Positions 8,910-17,635 are shown, numbered from the stretch's first letter. The stretch: DNA of 64,000 nucleotides from DATAOG01 sp963782885 (GCA_963782885.1 CAWALL010000013.1:248001-312000); one strand, 5' to 3'. Program-made: numbers and translations. The notes: a model not told the origin generated them from the sequence alone.

Positions 8910-9418
8910 CCCTGCGGCCCCCGATGCGCCGCCAACGCCGCCCTCAGCGCGCGCGCGACCTCGAGCCGCTCGGGCACGGTCAGGAACGCGCCCAGCACCA
9001 AGTGTTCGCCATGCGAGCTCAGGATCAACTCGCTGTCGTAGCGCGGCGGATCGTCGAACCCGACCCGCACCCAGTAGGGCTCGAAGCGCCACTCGCATTG
9101 CCGCCCGTCCGGCTCGATCCGGCGCACGCTAAGGCCATCCTGATCGAGCCGGATCAGCTCGGCGCGCCGCCCCTGGCGGTAGTTCCAGCGGAACGCGAGG
9201 AACAGGAGCAGCACGTCCAGCCCGAAGAAGCCGGTCACGGGCCACGCACCGATCGCGACGAACCCGGCGCCGACCGCGGCGCTGACCGCGACCACGCCAG
9301 CCATCATCACCGCAAAGCCCAAGGGCGGCAGCGAGCGATGCGGATAGAGGATCGCATCGAAGCGGGGCGGCGCCGGCAGATCCGACGGCGACGCAGCGGC
9401 GATACCGGTCTCGGTCAT
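8906..9418 (-). CDS. DUF2244 domain membrane protein
   Basis: A 170-residue protein with two adjacent membrane helices (about residues 34-55 and 58-76) followed by a soluble part containing WRFEPYWVRVGF and HGEHLVLGAFLTVPER, the hallmark segments of DUF2244. In alphaproteobacteria this family is commonly encoded next to nth, as here, where it diverges from nth with 71 bp between the starts. Function is unknown; neighbourhood conservation suggests a housekeeping rather than accessory gene. Confidence 0.88.
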   Translation of the reverse strand: MTETGIAAASPSDLPAPPRFDAILYPHRSLPPLGFAVMMAGVVAVSAAVGAGFVAIGAWPVTGFFGLDVLLLFLAFRWNYRQGRRAELIRLDQDGLSVRRIEPDGRQCEWRFEPYWVRVGFDDPPRYDSELILSSHGEHLVLGAFLTVPERLEVARALRAALAAHRGPQG

Positions 9419-9489
9419 GGCTGCAGATATAGACCGGCCCGCTGCGCCGCGCCAGCGAACCGACGCCGCCAGCTGTCGGAATCCACCCG

Positions 9490-10122
9490 ATGACCCCCCG
9501 CCAGGTCGGCCGGTTCTTCGAGCAGCTCGCGGCGGCCAACCCGGCGCCCGCGACCGAGCTTGCCTACGTCGACCCCTACACGCTCCTGGTCGCGGTGATC
9601 CTCTCGGCGCAGGCGACCGACGTCGGCGTCAACAAGGCAACCGAGAAGCTGTTCAAGGTCGCCGACACGCCCGAGAAGATGCTCACCCTCGGCGAGGACG
9701 GCCTGCGCCAGTACATCAAGACGATCGGCCTCTTCAACAGCAAGACCAAGGCGATCATCGCGATGAGCCGGGCGCTGCTCGAGCAGCACGGCGGCCAGGT
9801 CCCGGGCAACCGCGAAGCGCTGGAAAAACTGCCGGGCGTCGGCCGCAAGACCGCGAACGTGGTCCTCAATTCCGCGTTCGGGGAGCCGACGATCGCGGTC
9901 GACACCCACGTCTTCCGGGTCGCGAACCGCACCGGCCTCGCCCCCGGCAAGACCCCGCTCGACGTCGAGCGCGCGCTCGAAGCCCGCGTCCCGAAAAAAT
10001 ACGCCCGCTACGCCCACCACTGGCTGATCCTGCACGGCCGCTACACGTGCATAGCCCGCAAGCCCAAATGCCCGGAATGCGTGGTCCGCGACTTATGTGA
10101 ATACCCGGCCAAGACTCTCTGA
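9490..10122 (+). CDS. nth: Endonuclease III (DNA glycosylase/AP lyase)
   Basis: A 210-residue base-excision repair glycosylase with every diagnostic element. The helix-hairpin-helix is LPGVGRKTANVVLN with catalytic Lys120; the catalytic Asp138 is in VDTHVFR; and the [4Fe-4S] cluster cysteines are C187, C194, C197 and C203 (C-x6-C-x2-C-x5-C). Length matches the bacterial family. It removes oxidised pyrimidines and cleaves the abasic site. It is divergent from DUF2244 and followed closely by the Uma2-type gene. Confidence 0.97.
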   Translation: MTPRQVGRFFEQLAAANPAPATELAYVDPYTLLVAVILSAQATDVGVNKATEKLFKVADTPEKMLTLGEDGLRQYIKTIGLFNSKTKAIIAMSRALLEQHGGQVPGNREALEKLPGVGRKTANVVLNSAFGEPTIAVDTHVFRVANRTGLAPGKTPLDVERALEARVPKKYARYAHHWLILHGRYTCIARKPKCPECVVRDLCEYPAKTL

Positions 10123-10152
10123 CTTTTGCCGGCACCGGCGCGAAATGGTATC

Positions 10153-10776
10153 ATGCGCGCCGCTGATCACAGCCGCGAGGATGGAGAACGGCAGGTGGCC
10201 GAGCCCGCACGGAGACTTTGGACGCTCGACGAGTTCCTGGCGTTCGACGACGGCACGGACAGGCGCTACGAGCTGTTCGACGGCCAGATCGTCGCGATGA
10301 CCCCGGCCTCGAGCATCCACGGCACCCTCGTGGCGCGCCTCGCGTTGCGCATCGGAGGGGGCCTGCGGCCGCCCTGCGAGGTCGTGATCGAGGCCGGCAT
10401 CGTCCCGCCCGAGCGAGCGGACAGCTGGTATGAGGCGGACCTCGCGGTCACCTGCGCCGGGGTCACGGAGCGCCAGTTCATCACCGAGCCGATCCTGATC
10501 GTGGAAGTCCTCTCACCTTCGACCGCGGCCACCGATCGCGACCGCAAGCTCCCCGACTACCGCACGATCCCCTCGCTGCAGGACATCCTGGTGGTCTCGA
10601 GCACCGAGCCGCGGATTGAGCATTTCCGGCGCGAGGGCGACGGCTGGAAGATCCACGACCTGCGCGGCGCCGGAAGCCTGCGATTGCAGGCGTTCGACCT
10701 CACCCTCGACCTTCTCGAGCTCTACGCCGGCCTAACGTTGGCGGGCGACCAGGCGAAGAGGTCGTCCGAGTCTTAG
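10153..10776 (+). CDS. Uma2 family (DUF820) putative restriction endonuclease-like protein
   Basis: About 207 residues from ATG 10153; an in-frame TTG at 10126 is less likely. It contains the PD-(D/E)xK-type core of the Uma2 family: WTLDEFLAFDD and YELFDGQIVAM at the front, EADLAVTC (Asp), LIVEVLSPST (the E-x-x motif) and DRDRKLPDYR (Lys). The family is abundant in cyanobacteria and mobile regions; its cellular role is not established. It begins 30 bp after nth and precedes a broken helix-turn-helix gene, marking the edge of an accessory region. Confidence 0.82.
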   Translation: MRAADHSREDGERQVAEPARRLWTLDEFLAFDDGTDRRYELFDGQIVAMTPASSIHGTLVARLALRIGGGLRPPCEVVIEAGIVPPERADSWYEADLAVTCAGVTERQFITEPILIVEVLSPSTAATDRDRKLPDYRTIPSLQDILVVSSTEPRIEHFRREGDGWKIHDLRGAGSLRLQAFDLTLDLLELYAGLTLAGDQAKRSSES

Positions 10777-10788
10777 CGGATCGACCGG

Positions 10789-11131
10789 ATGCGCGATCAC
10801 CGCACCATCATTCCCAGCAGCGGCAACGTCTTCGCCGACGCCGGTCTGCCCGATGCTGATACCCAGCTGGTCAAGGCGCAGCTGGTCAGCCGCATCGACG
10901 CCATCATCCGCGAAACGCGGTCTGAGCCAGCGCGAGGCCGCCCGCATCCTCGACGTTGCCCAGCCCGACCTCTCCAATCTCCTGCGGGGCCGGTTCCGAG
11001 GCTATTCCATCGAACGGCTCATGCGCATGCTGACCGCCCTCGATTGCGACGTCAGCATCGTGGTCGCCGAGAAAGGCCGCGAGGCCGCGAGCATCCACGT
11101 GCGCGCTGCCGCCACGCTCGACAAGCAGTGA
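10789..11131 (+). pseudogene. XRE-family helix-turn-helix regulator (HigA-like), frameshifted
   Basis: Two frames together give one small XRE protein of about 114 residues. The first half reads MRDHRTIIPSSGNVFADAGL to RIDAIIRETR; then, after a shift near 10917, GLSQREAARILDVAQPDLSN and LLRGRFRGYSIERLM give a perfect helix-turn-helix, followed by ALDCDVSIVV. This is the antitoxin-type XRE often encoded with RelE/HigB-like toxins, but no toxin is next to it; the gene before it is Uma2. The net length is out of phase by one base. It could be a real lesion or a sequencing slip. Confidence 0.75.
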
Positions 11132-11343
11132 GTGCTGGAATGCAAGACTTCACCCGTCCGGGCCCGAAGGCTTGGTGGCCGGTCCGGCCGCTCCACGGAA
11201 GCCCGGCAGTCTCGAGCATCGGGCGATGAAACGAGCGCTTCCGTCCTGCCCCCGGCGCTCGCAAGATCCACGAGGTGCACGGCGTCGGCGCCCTGCCGCA
11301 AGCTCCACCGTAGCCTCGACGAGGCCGACGCCGGGCGCCGCAC

Positions 11344-12174
11344 TCACTGCCGGAAGCAGCAGTCTGCCCAGCTGCCGAAAAACTTCTTGAATTTGGATGC
11401 CGTCCCCTTTTGGTCATTCGTCAGAAGATAGTAGGCAAGGCCGGCATCGGAGACATCCGGCTTTCCTGACACCCGCATACGGCCGTAAATCCAGCGCATT
11501 CGACTGTCAATCGCGTCACGAAGCCAGACCCAAGGGGTCCAATTGTCGACACCGTCGGTTCGGGTGTAGAGGCGGACGTTTTGGTTTATGATCTGAATCC
11601 AGTTGACCCCCAGCGCCTCCACGTCGGCGCGCGTGTGTGTCATCTCCGGTGGGTAAGTCGTACCGGCGTTCCACTTGGTGTGAGAGATCACAGTTACGAA
11701 TTGCCGCGCCTCGGGGTCGGAAGCGTCGACCGCGCGCCAGAGCACCTCCATCGGCCCCGCCGCCAGGATGAATAGGGGATCCGATGCGGTCGAGACATCG
11801 ATCTCTTGGCGCAAGTTATTCAAGGCGGCATCGAGCTCGGTACGGCAGTCGAAGAACTTTGCGATGTCGAACCCGAACCGATCTATCGCGCCAAACGTAC
11901 TTTGTTTCATCTGATCGTAGTAAACCGGATCATTCGGCCCGATGATATCCGCCCAGTCGTAATGGACCAGGTTCGCCTGCAAGCCGCGCTTGGCGAGCAA
12001 TGCCAGCTCCATTGGGGTAGAGACCCAATCGTCCGGATCGTTGTAATTGCCGTCGGCGGTCACCGCAATTCGGTTGTCCGTGTAGGTGACCGCACCGGCG
12101 GTCTCGCCAGAAGCAAGCCCGACCCACGCGCACAAGCATAGGGCGGTTCGGATGCACAGCCGCACGCAGCTCAT
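11344..12174 (-). CDS. Secreted protein, possibly nucleoside hydrolase-like
   Basis: A 276-residue protein with a Sec signal peptide (hydrophobic stretch in residues 5-24). The start at 12174 has a strong Shine-Dalgarno (GGAGGGA) just upstream. The mature N-terminus ITADGNYNDPDDWVSTPMEL-like segment (an Asp/Asn-rich loop) and FILAAGPMEVLWRAV recall the calcium-site D-x-D-D and the second core of inosine/uridine nucleoside hydrolases, but overall similarity is too weak for a firm call. Base composition is clearly lower in GC than the flanking core genes, suggesting transfer. It is an isolated transcription unit. Confidence 0.55.
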   Translation of the reverse strand: MSCVRLCIRTALCLCAWVGLASGETAGAVTYTDNRIAVTADGNYNDPDDWVSTPMELALLAKRGLQANLVHYDWADIIGPNDPVYYDQMKQSTFGAIDRFGFDIAKFFDCRTELDAALNNLRQEIDVSTASDPLFILAAGPMEVLWRAVDASDPEARQFVTVISHTKWNAGTTYPPEMTHTRADVEALGVNWIQIINQNVRLYTRTDGVDNWTPWVWLRDAIDSRMRWIYGRMRVSGKPDVSDAGLAYYLLTNDQKGTASKFKKFFGSWADCCFRQ

Positions 12175-12849
12175 AGAAGTCCCTCCAGATCCCGGCCGGG
12201 TTAGCGGCCGAGATCTCCGACGTGACCAATCCCTGCTGCTCGAAGCCAGCTCTCTCGCCCCTCAACCGAGAAGTAGCAGCCGCGCGGTAGCGCGAAATGC
12301 TGCGAGAGAAATCACAGCTTCGAGATGGCATTGCTTACCTTCACCACCGTACTTGTGATCGAACCAACCGTCAAGCTATAAGTTGTATGCGTCTCGACAC
12401 AATAACAGTTTATGGTTCAGTTCTCGGCCGCGGCGGACACGGTCCCCGGGACGGACGGAGTCCTCGGCGGTGAAGCTTTCCGCCGGCCGTGACTGCAGCG
12501 CCCGGCGCGGCAGCCGATTAGGATGCAACAGACCAAGCGATTTCCAACCGGCCGCGGAAGCTCTGCGGTCTGTTGTTCTACGCACGGTGCGACCGAGGCG
12601 GCCCTCTGCATTGCATTTCGGTTGATTTTTCGGCGATTTCGTGCTTAATTGAGTTTCTTCGCAAGAGCCGGTCGGTCGTGAGGCACACTATCACCGCTCT
12701 CTATAAGCCGGCGGGCTCTCTTCAAAATGAGCTTCTCGGGGGGCACGTTAACCGAATGCTCTTTGTCAAAGGCGAGCGAAGCTCATCCGGCCCGGCCAGC
12801 CAACAACGCCTCCAACAAATAAACGTCGGTCTCTTCGGAGGGACTAGCG
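12175..12849. other. Intergenic region, no recognisable gene
   Basis: A 675-bp gap between the divergently arranged secreted-protein gene and the PPC-like gene. It is lower in GC than average and contains AT-rich patches near 12340-12400 and 12600-12680. It should hold the promoters of both flanking genes. No conserved protein, RNA or repeat was recognised. Confidence 0.5.
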
Positions 12850-13648
12850 ATGAAGACGTTGATTGCCACAATGGTGCTGATCGCGACGGCCGCTTCCACT
12901 GCTGTCGCAGCGCCACCTGCTAACGACGACTTCGACAACGCGACCCTGGTTCCCGGCTTGCCGTTCTCAGACGCCATCGACACGACGGATGCGACCACCG
13001 CAGCCGATGACCCCGACTGCGCCGGGCAGGGCCCGACGGTATGGTACGCGTTTACGCCATCCGAGGACACGGAGGTTGCGGCGAATACCTTCGGCAGCGA
13101 CTACGACACCACGCTGTCGCGTGTATACAGGGACTCTGGGTTCGCTCAACCAGCTCGCTTGCAATGACAACTCCGGCAGCTTGCAGTCATTCGTGCGTTT
13201 CGACGCGGTCGCTGGCCAGACCTATTACTTGATGGTCGGGTCGTTCGCCAGCGGGCCGGGCGGGATGCTGAAGTTCTCAATCGACGTGGCTCCGCCGCAG
13301 CTGGTGATCGACCTGGGCATCGATCAATTCGGTCGGTTCGTGCCTCAAACGGGGGAGGCCGAGGTCTCCGGCACTCTGACGTGTTCAGAACCGGCATCTG
13401 CGCAGGTGTTTGGCATTCTCCGCCAGGAGGTCGGAAGACGGTTCGTCATTCAAGGGTTCTTCTCCGTCTCCTTCGATTGTGAGGGCAAGACGGCTTGGAG
13501 TGCACCGGTCACGCCCGACGCGGGGCGCTTCGCCGGGGGGCCCGCCAAGGTAACCGACACGTCCGCCTTGGCGGTCGATTCGGAAACGGGTGAGTCCGTC
13601 CAGGACGAGGCCCTAGCGAGGATAGTTTTGCGGGGTCGACGCAAATAA
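12850..13648 (+). pseudogene. Exported PPC-like (pre-peptidase C-terminal type) protein, frameshifted
   Basis: The start ATG 12850 has a good Shine-Dalgarno (GGAGGGAC), and the first 20 residues form a signal peptide ending AVA-A. It continues with ANDDFDNATLVPGLPF and GPTVWYAFTPSEDTEV, typical of the bacterial PPC/choice-of-anchor beta-sandwich. An extra base near 13120 stops this frame at 13167; the next frame resumes seamlessly with VYTGTLGSLNQLACNDN and continues to the stop at 13648. Restored length is about 265 residues. Function is probably extracellular binding. Whether the insertion is genuine is unresolved. Confidence 0.72.
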
Positions 13649-13662
13649 CCTGCGACGATCGG

Positions 13663-13696
13663 GGGGCAACGGGGCGGGGTGTCGTCCCGTTGCCCC
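13663..13696 (+). terminator. Strong hairpin downstream of the PPC-like gene
   Basis: A perfect 11-bp inverted repeat (GGGGCAACGGG / CCCGTTGCCCC) with a 12-base loop begins 15 bp after the stop at 13648. No T-run follows, so it may act as a factor-assisted terminator or mRNA-stabilising stem rather than a classical intrinsic terminator. Confidence 0.55.
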
Positions 13697-14339
13697 TGAG
13701 AGACGTGCGCAGATCCGTGAGCTTCGCTATCGTGAGTGCCGGGGTCGATGCGTCACATCTGTCGCATGTGGCGCATCGCGTCGGGATTGATGTCTCCAGG
13801 TGATTGATCCTGCAGTGTCCGCGTCTGGCGTTCAACAACCCAGGCTTTCCGCCAAAACCAGCGCCGGGCGAGCCTCACGCATCAATTGAGTTTAGCCATC
13901 CAGATTGGTCGCCGCCCCGCGGCCTCCCGGCGCGACTAAAAGATGCGCCAGATGTTGCGCATGCGATGAATTCGATGCGACAGACATGCGACAGACGATA
14001 CTAAAAGATGCGTCACTCCAAGATCATGCTCGCTATCAATTCAGTCTGCAAATCATCGATAATCTGATCATCGTTACCCGCCAACCATCGTAAGACGGGC
14101 GATTACGAGGGGCGTGGGATGATTGCGACGGGTTCTTCGAGGTTCCAAGCAGACATTCCCGACGAATAATGATCGATCTCCGACCCGGCCACGATCAATC
14201 GCAGCCGTGCCTCGGATCAATCTCAATCAACATTGATCCGGATTGACGGGCGATCGGCGCGGGAGACAGTCTGGCCGCTCGGCGCCGGCCTCGACGCCGG
14301 TGCTGCGGCTATGGCAACATCGGCGCCGGAGGCAAGACC
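13697..14339. repeat. Gene-free stretch with clustered ATGCG/CGCAT words
   Basis: No protein is recognised in this 640-bp gap. Between about 13745 and 14015 there is an unusual cluster of GATGCG and CGCATC words in both orientations. It includes the 13-mer ACTAAAAGATGCG repeated directly at 13935-13947 and 14000-14012, tandem GATGCGACAGAC / CATGCGACAGAC copies near 13975-13998, and an oppositely oriented group near 13755-13785. The pattern looks like operator or iteron-type repeats but has no assigned binder. An AT-rich patch (14020-14090) follows. Confidence 0.45.
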
Positions 14340-14555
14340 ATGACCACGCTCACGGCCTACATCGAGTTCGACGAGGAGACCGGGCTCTACGTCGGCATCG
14401 TTCCGGGCATCCCGGGCGCCCACACTCAGGCGGCGAGCCTGGATGAGCTGCGCGACAACCTGAAGGAGGTCGTCGGTCTCTGTCTCGAGGAGCAGGCGGA
14501 CCTGCGTGAGCGTCTGCCGAACTTCGTCGGCGTACAGCAGATCGAGGTCGCGTGA
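14340..14555 (+). CDS. hicB: HicB-family antitoxin
   Basis: A 71-residue protein of the HicB-like fold: AYIEFDEETGLYVGIVPGIP and GAHTQAASLDELRDNLKE match the partial RNase H-like core, and EVVGLCLEE closes the domain. It is a stand-alone short HicB without a C-terminal DNA-binding extension. Its stop abuts the GTG of a hicA-like gene, as in other HicBA pairs of the antitoxin-first type. Because that toxin is broken, the antitoxin appears to be orphaned. Confidence 0.88.
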   Translation: MTTLTAYIEFDEETGLYVGIVPGIPGAHTQAASLDELRDNLKEVVGLCLEEQADLRERLPNFVGVQQIEVA

Positions 14556-14787
14556 GTGCCCCGTCTGACCCCGGTCGATCCGCGGGTCATGGAGCGGGTG
14601 CTCGCGAAGGCTTCGATCCCAGCGCGTGCGCCAGAAGGGAAGCCACGTCTTCTACCGCCACGCGGATGGCCGCACGACGACCGTGCCGCGTCACAAGGGA
14701 CGTGATCTCGCGGTCCCTCTCGTCCGCTCCATTCTCGCCGACATCCGCCTGTCGCCCGACGAATTCCTGCGCCTGATCGGATCCTAG
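14556..14787 (+). pseudogene. hicA: HicA mRNA-interferase toxin, double frameshift
   Basis: The HicA sequence is readable in three successive frames: PRLTPVDPRVMERVLAKA, then FDPSA near 14615, then RQKGSHVFYRHADGRTTTVP and RHKGRDLAVPLVRSILADI up to TAG at 14785. The catalytic His (GSHVFYRH) lies in the third frame and cannot be translated from the normal start. Two lesions within about 35 bp at the position of the core helix/strand make it inactive as sequenced. The start GTG immediately follows the hicB stop. Confidence 0.82.
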
Positions 14788-14835
14788 CAAGCCGGCGAAT
14801 GGCGATATCGGGGCCCCTTGACTCCGCACCTCGGT

Positions 14836-15345
14836 TCAACGGCGAGCGGCGGCGAGCCGAGCCTGCGCGCCGCTTCGCCCGAAGCCCAGGGCGGCCGCGG
14901 CGGCATAGGCGGCGAGCGCGATGGAGGTGAGAAAATTCCAGCCGGCGAGGGTCAGGCCGAGGAAGGTGAAGCGGACCTGGTCGCAGGTCGGCGCGGCCGC
15001 GGCCAGCATCTTTTTCAGCTCCTCGATGCTCTGCGCGCTGCCGCCGGCGATGCAGCTCTCGGGCAACGCCACCCAGCCCTGCTCGACGCCGAAGTGGTAG
15101 GCCGCGAGCCCGGCGCCGACCAGCAGGGCGACGATCGACAGTCCGAGAAACAGGCGCGGCTGCCAGCGCCAGCCGACCATGGCGAGGACCACCAGGGCGA
15201 CGTAAGGCCAGCGCTGCAGGACGCAGAGGTGGCAGGGGGCGAGCCCGCCCAGGTACTGGAGTCCGAGCGCCGCGAGCAGGGTCAGGGCGCTGATCAGCGC
15301 CAGCAGCAGGCAGGCGGTGCGTGGGGCGAGGATGCGCTCGAGCAT
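14836..15345 (-). CDS. dsbB: Disulfide bond formation protein B
   Basis: A 169-residue inner-membrane protein with four helices. The quinone-side pair C38-C41 is in APCHLC and the second periplasmic pair is C98 and C121 (ESC and PTCDQV). These are the two redox pairs of DsbB, which reoxidises DsbA and passes electrons to quinone. It lies downstream, in the same direction, of a YqaA/DedA-type gene (gap 91 bp), a pairing common in alphaproteobacteria. Confidence 0.93.
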   Translation of the reverse strand: MLERILAPRTACLLLALISALTLLAALGLQYLGGLAPCHLCVLQRWPYVALVVLAMVGWRWQPRLFLGLSIVALLVGAGLAAYHFGVEQGWVALPESCIAGGSAQSIEELKKMLAAAAPTCDQVRFTFLGLTLAGWNFLTSIALAAYAAAAALGFGRSGAQARLAAARR

Positions 15346-15436
15346 GCGGCGAGTTTAGCCCCTGCCGCTGCGGGCGTCTCGGCCTGCGGCGTTTCGGCCC
15401 ACGCGAGGTCGAGTTCGGCCCGCCATCGCCGATGGC

Positions 15437-16099
15437 TCAGAGCAGCTTGAGGGCGAGAAAGCCGCCGAGCAGCAGGCCGAAGAACAGGACGGTCAGCCAG
15501 CCGAGGTTGGTCTCGATGAAGCGCCGGATCGGCACGCCGAACCACCAGAGCAGGGCTGCGACCACGAAGAACCGGCCGCCGCGCGCCAGCACCGAGGCGA
15601 TCGTGAACGTGGAGAAATCGAGCCCGGTGACGCCGCTCGCGATCGTGATCACCTTGTAGGGAAAAGGCGTCAGGCCGGCGCCGAACACGATCCAGGCGCC
15701 CCAGTCGTTATACCAGGTCTGGAACTCGGCGAAGTGGCTGGCATAGCCGTAGACCTGGAGGATCGTGTGGCCGATCGTCTCGAACAGGAGTGCCCCGATC
15801 GCGTAGCCGAGCATGCCGCCCGCGACCGACGCGACCGTGCACACCGCGGCGATCAGCCAGGCGCGGCCGAGTGCTGCCAGCACCATCGGGTTCAGCAGCA
15901 CGTCGGGCGGAATCGGAAAGACCGAGCTCTCGACGAAGGCGATCAGCGCCAGCATCCGGAGCGCGTAGGGCTTGTCCGCCTGGGCCATCGTCCAGTCGTA
16001 GGCGCCCCGCAGCCAGCGGCCGGGCGCGGGCCCTGCCGGCCAGGCCGGCGCCGTTTCGGTTCGACCTTCGCCCGGTTCGCTCAACGTCGTCCCCCACAT
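15437..16099 (-). CDS. YqaA/DedA-type (VTT domain) membrane protein
   Basis: A 220-residue membrane protein of the SNARE-associated/VTT family. The reentrant segments FVESSVFPIPPDVLLNPM (acidic residue plus PIPPD) and GAGLTPFPYKVITIASG (the second membrane-embedded loop with Lys) are diagnostic of the YqaA branch. The N-terminal 30 residues are a variable cytoplasmic tail. Relatives are implicated in lipid carrier recycling and membrane homeostasis. It is probably co-transcribed with dsbB. Confidence 0.88.
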   Translation of the reverse strand: MWGTTLSEPGEGRTETAPAWPAGPAPGRWLRGAYDWTMAQADKPYALRMLALIAFVESSVFPIPPDVLLNPMVLAALGRAWLIAAVCTVASVAGGMLGYAIGALLFETIGHTILQVYGYASHFAEFQTWYNDWGAWIVFGAGLTPFPYKVITIASGVTGLDFSTFTIASVLARGGRFFVVAALLWWFGVPIRRFIETNLGWLTVLFFGLLLGGFLALKLL

Positions 16100-16442
16100 G
16101 CCGGCTGCGCCCGTCCGCGGCCCGCCGCCTCCTCTCTCATGTTCGCAGTCAAGCCGTTGGGCAGCAAAATGTGGTCTCCGGCAGGCGCCGTAGGCGATGA
16201 TAGATCGAAACGCCTGGCGGGCGGCGGGGTGTCGAGACGGCGGTTGAACAAGCTCTCATGCGCGGGTTGGCTACCGCATGACCGCGGGTTCGTCTCGGGG
16301 CTGCCTCGCTCTAGGGGACGAGCGTCGGCCAGCAGGCCGGCTCATAACAGGCGACGAGGTTTCCCCAACCGGGCCCGCCGCCCGCCAGGCGCTTCGGGAT
16401 GTATGTGCTTGCGCTGCGATCTCCTTTCGCTTGCGAGGCCCG
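16100..16442. other. Intergenic region between YqaA-type gene and IS110 transposase
   Basis: A 343-bp gap. The part next to 16100 should carry the promoter of the yqaA-dsbB unit; the part next to 16442 must include the right end of the IS110 element, whose exact boundary cannot be seen because IS110 elements lack obvious terminal inverted repeats. No gene recognised. Confidence 0.5.
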
Positions 16443-17558
16443 TTACCCGATCGCCGCTCGTGGCTGGACGATCCGGGCGATCGCCCAGATGAAGCCGACC
16501 ATCTCCCGCGCGATCGCGGTGGTCACGACCACCTTGGGCTTGCCCGCCACCGCCAGCCGGCGGTAGCGCTGGCACAGGCGCAGCTGCGCCCGCCAGGCGA
16601 TGTCGCGGATCGTCTGCGGCAGACGTTCAATCCGATCGAGCAGCTTGCGGCTGACCCGGGCCTGCATGCGATAGGTCCAGGCGCCCTCGATCAGCACGCG
16701 GCGGGCATGGGCATGGCCGGCGTTGGTGATGCCGCCGCGGCGGATGCTGCTGCCGCTCGAGCGCTCCGAGGGCACCAGCCCGAGATAGGCCATCAGCTGG
16801 CGGGGGTTGGCGAAGCGCGAGAAGTCGCCGACCTCGGCGACCACGGTGATCGCGACGATCAGACCGACCCCGCGCATCGCCTGCACCGCCTCGACCACCG
16901 GTGCCATCGACCAGCTGGGCAGGAGCTCCTCGATCTGATGCTCCAGGCGGGCGAGCCGCGCTTCCGCGTCCTCGACCGCCTGGATGTAGTCCTGGAGCAC
17001 GATCTGCTGGGCCGGGTGGTCGAAGCGGACCGTGGTCAGCCAGCGCCGATAGGCCCGGGTCCAGCCGCGCACGCCGCGATAGATCCGGCCGCGGCGCAGC
17101 AGAAAGCCCTGCAGGTGCTGGCGCGCCTTGCCGAGCACGCGCCGCGCCGTGGCCCGCGCCCGCACCACATCGCGCATCGCCTCGTGGGCGGCATCGGGCA
17201 CCCACACGGGCGTCAGCTCGCCGGCCCGGTGCAGCCTGGCCAGCGGGGTGGCATCGCGGCGGTTGGTCTTCACCCGGTCGCCGGGCCGGCTCGGGATCAG
17301 CGACGGCGCGACCACGCTGCAGGCCTGGCCGAGGCTGCTGAGCCGCCGATGGACGCCGTAGCCGCACGGCCCGGCTTCGTAACAGAAGCTGAGCTGCCGA
17401 TGACGGCCCTGCAGCCGCTCGACCAGCCGATGCAGCGCCTCCGGGGTGCTCGGGATCTCGCCCAGGAAGCGCACTTCGCCGCCGCGGCCAGACTCGGCGA
17501 TCGCCACCGACGTCATTCTCTTGTGCACGTCCAACCCGACGAACCTGATAGCTTCCAT
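16443..17558 (-). CDS. IS110-family transposase/recombinase
   Basis: A 371-residue IS110 recombinase. The N-terminal RuvC-like DEDD domain has D10 (GLDVHK), E61 (CYEAGP) and D102 (RRDA); the third acidic position, normally Asp in KTD, is N99 here (KTNRRD). The C-terminal transposase_20 domain includes VVEAVQAMRGVGLIVAI, the helix-hairpin segment and GLVPSERSSGSSIRRG, which supplies the nucleophilic Ser region. Full family length, no frameshift. Family members are guided by a bridge (seek) RNA encoded in the element end. Activity depends on whether N99 is tolerated. Confidence 0.93.
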   Translation of the reverse strand: MEAIRFVGLDVHKRMTSVAIAESGRGGEVRFLGEIPSTPEALHRLVERLQGRHRQLSFCYEAGPCGYGVHRRLSSLGQACSVVAPSLIPSRPGDRVKTNRRDATPLARLHRAGELTPVWVPDAAHEAMRDVVRARATARRVLGKARQHLQGFLLRRGRIYRGVRGWTRAYRRWLTTVRFDHPAQQIVLQDYIQAVEDAEARLARLEHQIEELLPSWSMAPVVEAVQAMRGVGLIVAITVVAEVGDFSRFANPRQLMAYLGLVPSERSSGSSIRRGGITNAGHAHARRVLIEGAWTYRMQARVSRKLLDRIERLPQTIRDIAWRAQLRLCQRYRRLAVAGKPKVVVTTAIAREMVGFIWAIARIVQPRAAIG

Positions 17559-17562
17559 GCGG

Positions 17563-17635
17563 CCCGTCTCCTATGCCTGAGGCTCGGCGCCAGCCAATCC
17601 GGCGCAACCCTCGACCACGGCATACCGGAGACGGG
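17563..17635 (-). ncRNA. Candidate IS110 bridge-RNA / left-end stem structure
   Basis: Just before the transposase start there is a 15-bp stem: CCCGTCTCC/GGAGACGGG (17563-17571 with 17627-17635) continued by TATGCC/GGCATA (17572-17577 with 17619-17624) after a two-base bulge. The 41-base interior can itself form GCGCC/GGCGC (17587-17591 with 17601-17605) around a 9-base loop. IS110-group elements encode their guide RNA in this left-end region. The structure is seen directly; the guide-RNA role is inference, and the region is shorter than the characterised IS621 RNA. Confidence 0.45.

Noticed and set aside
10900..10930. Programmed ribosomal frameshift in the XRE gene
   Set aside because: No slippery heptamer of the usual kind and no following stem was found at CGAAACGCGGTCTGAG; a plain indel is simpler.
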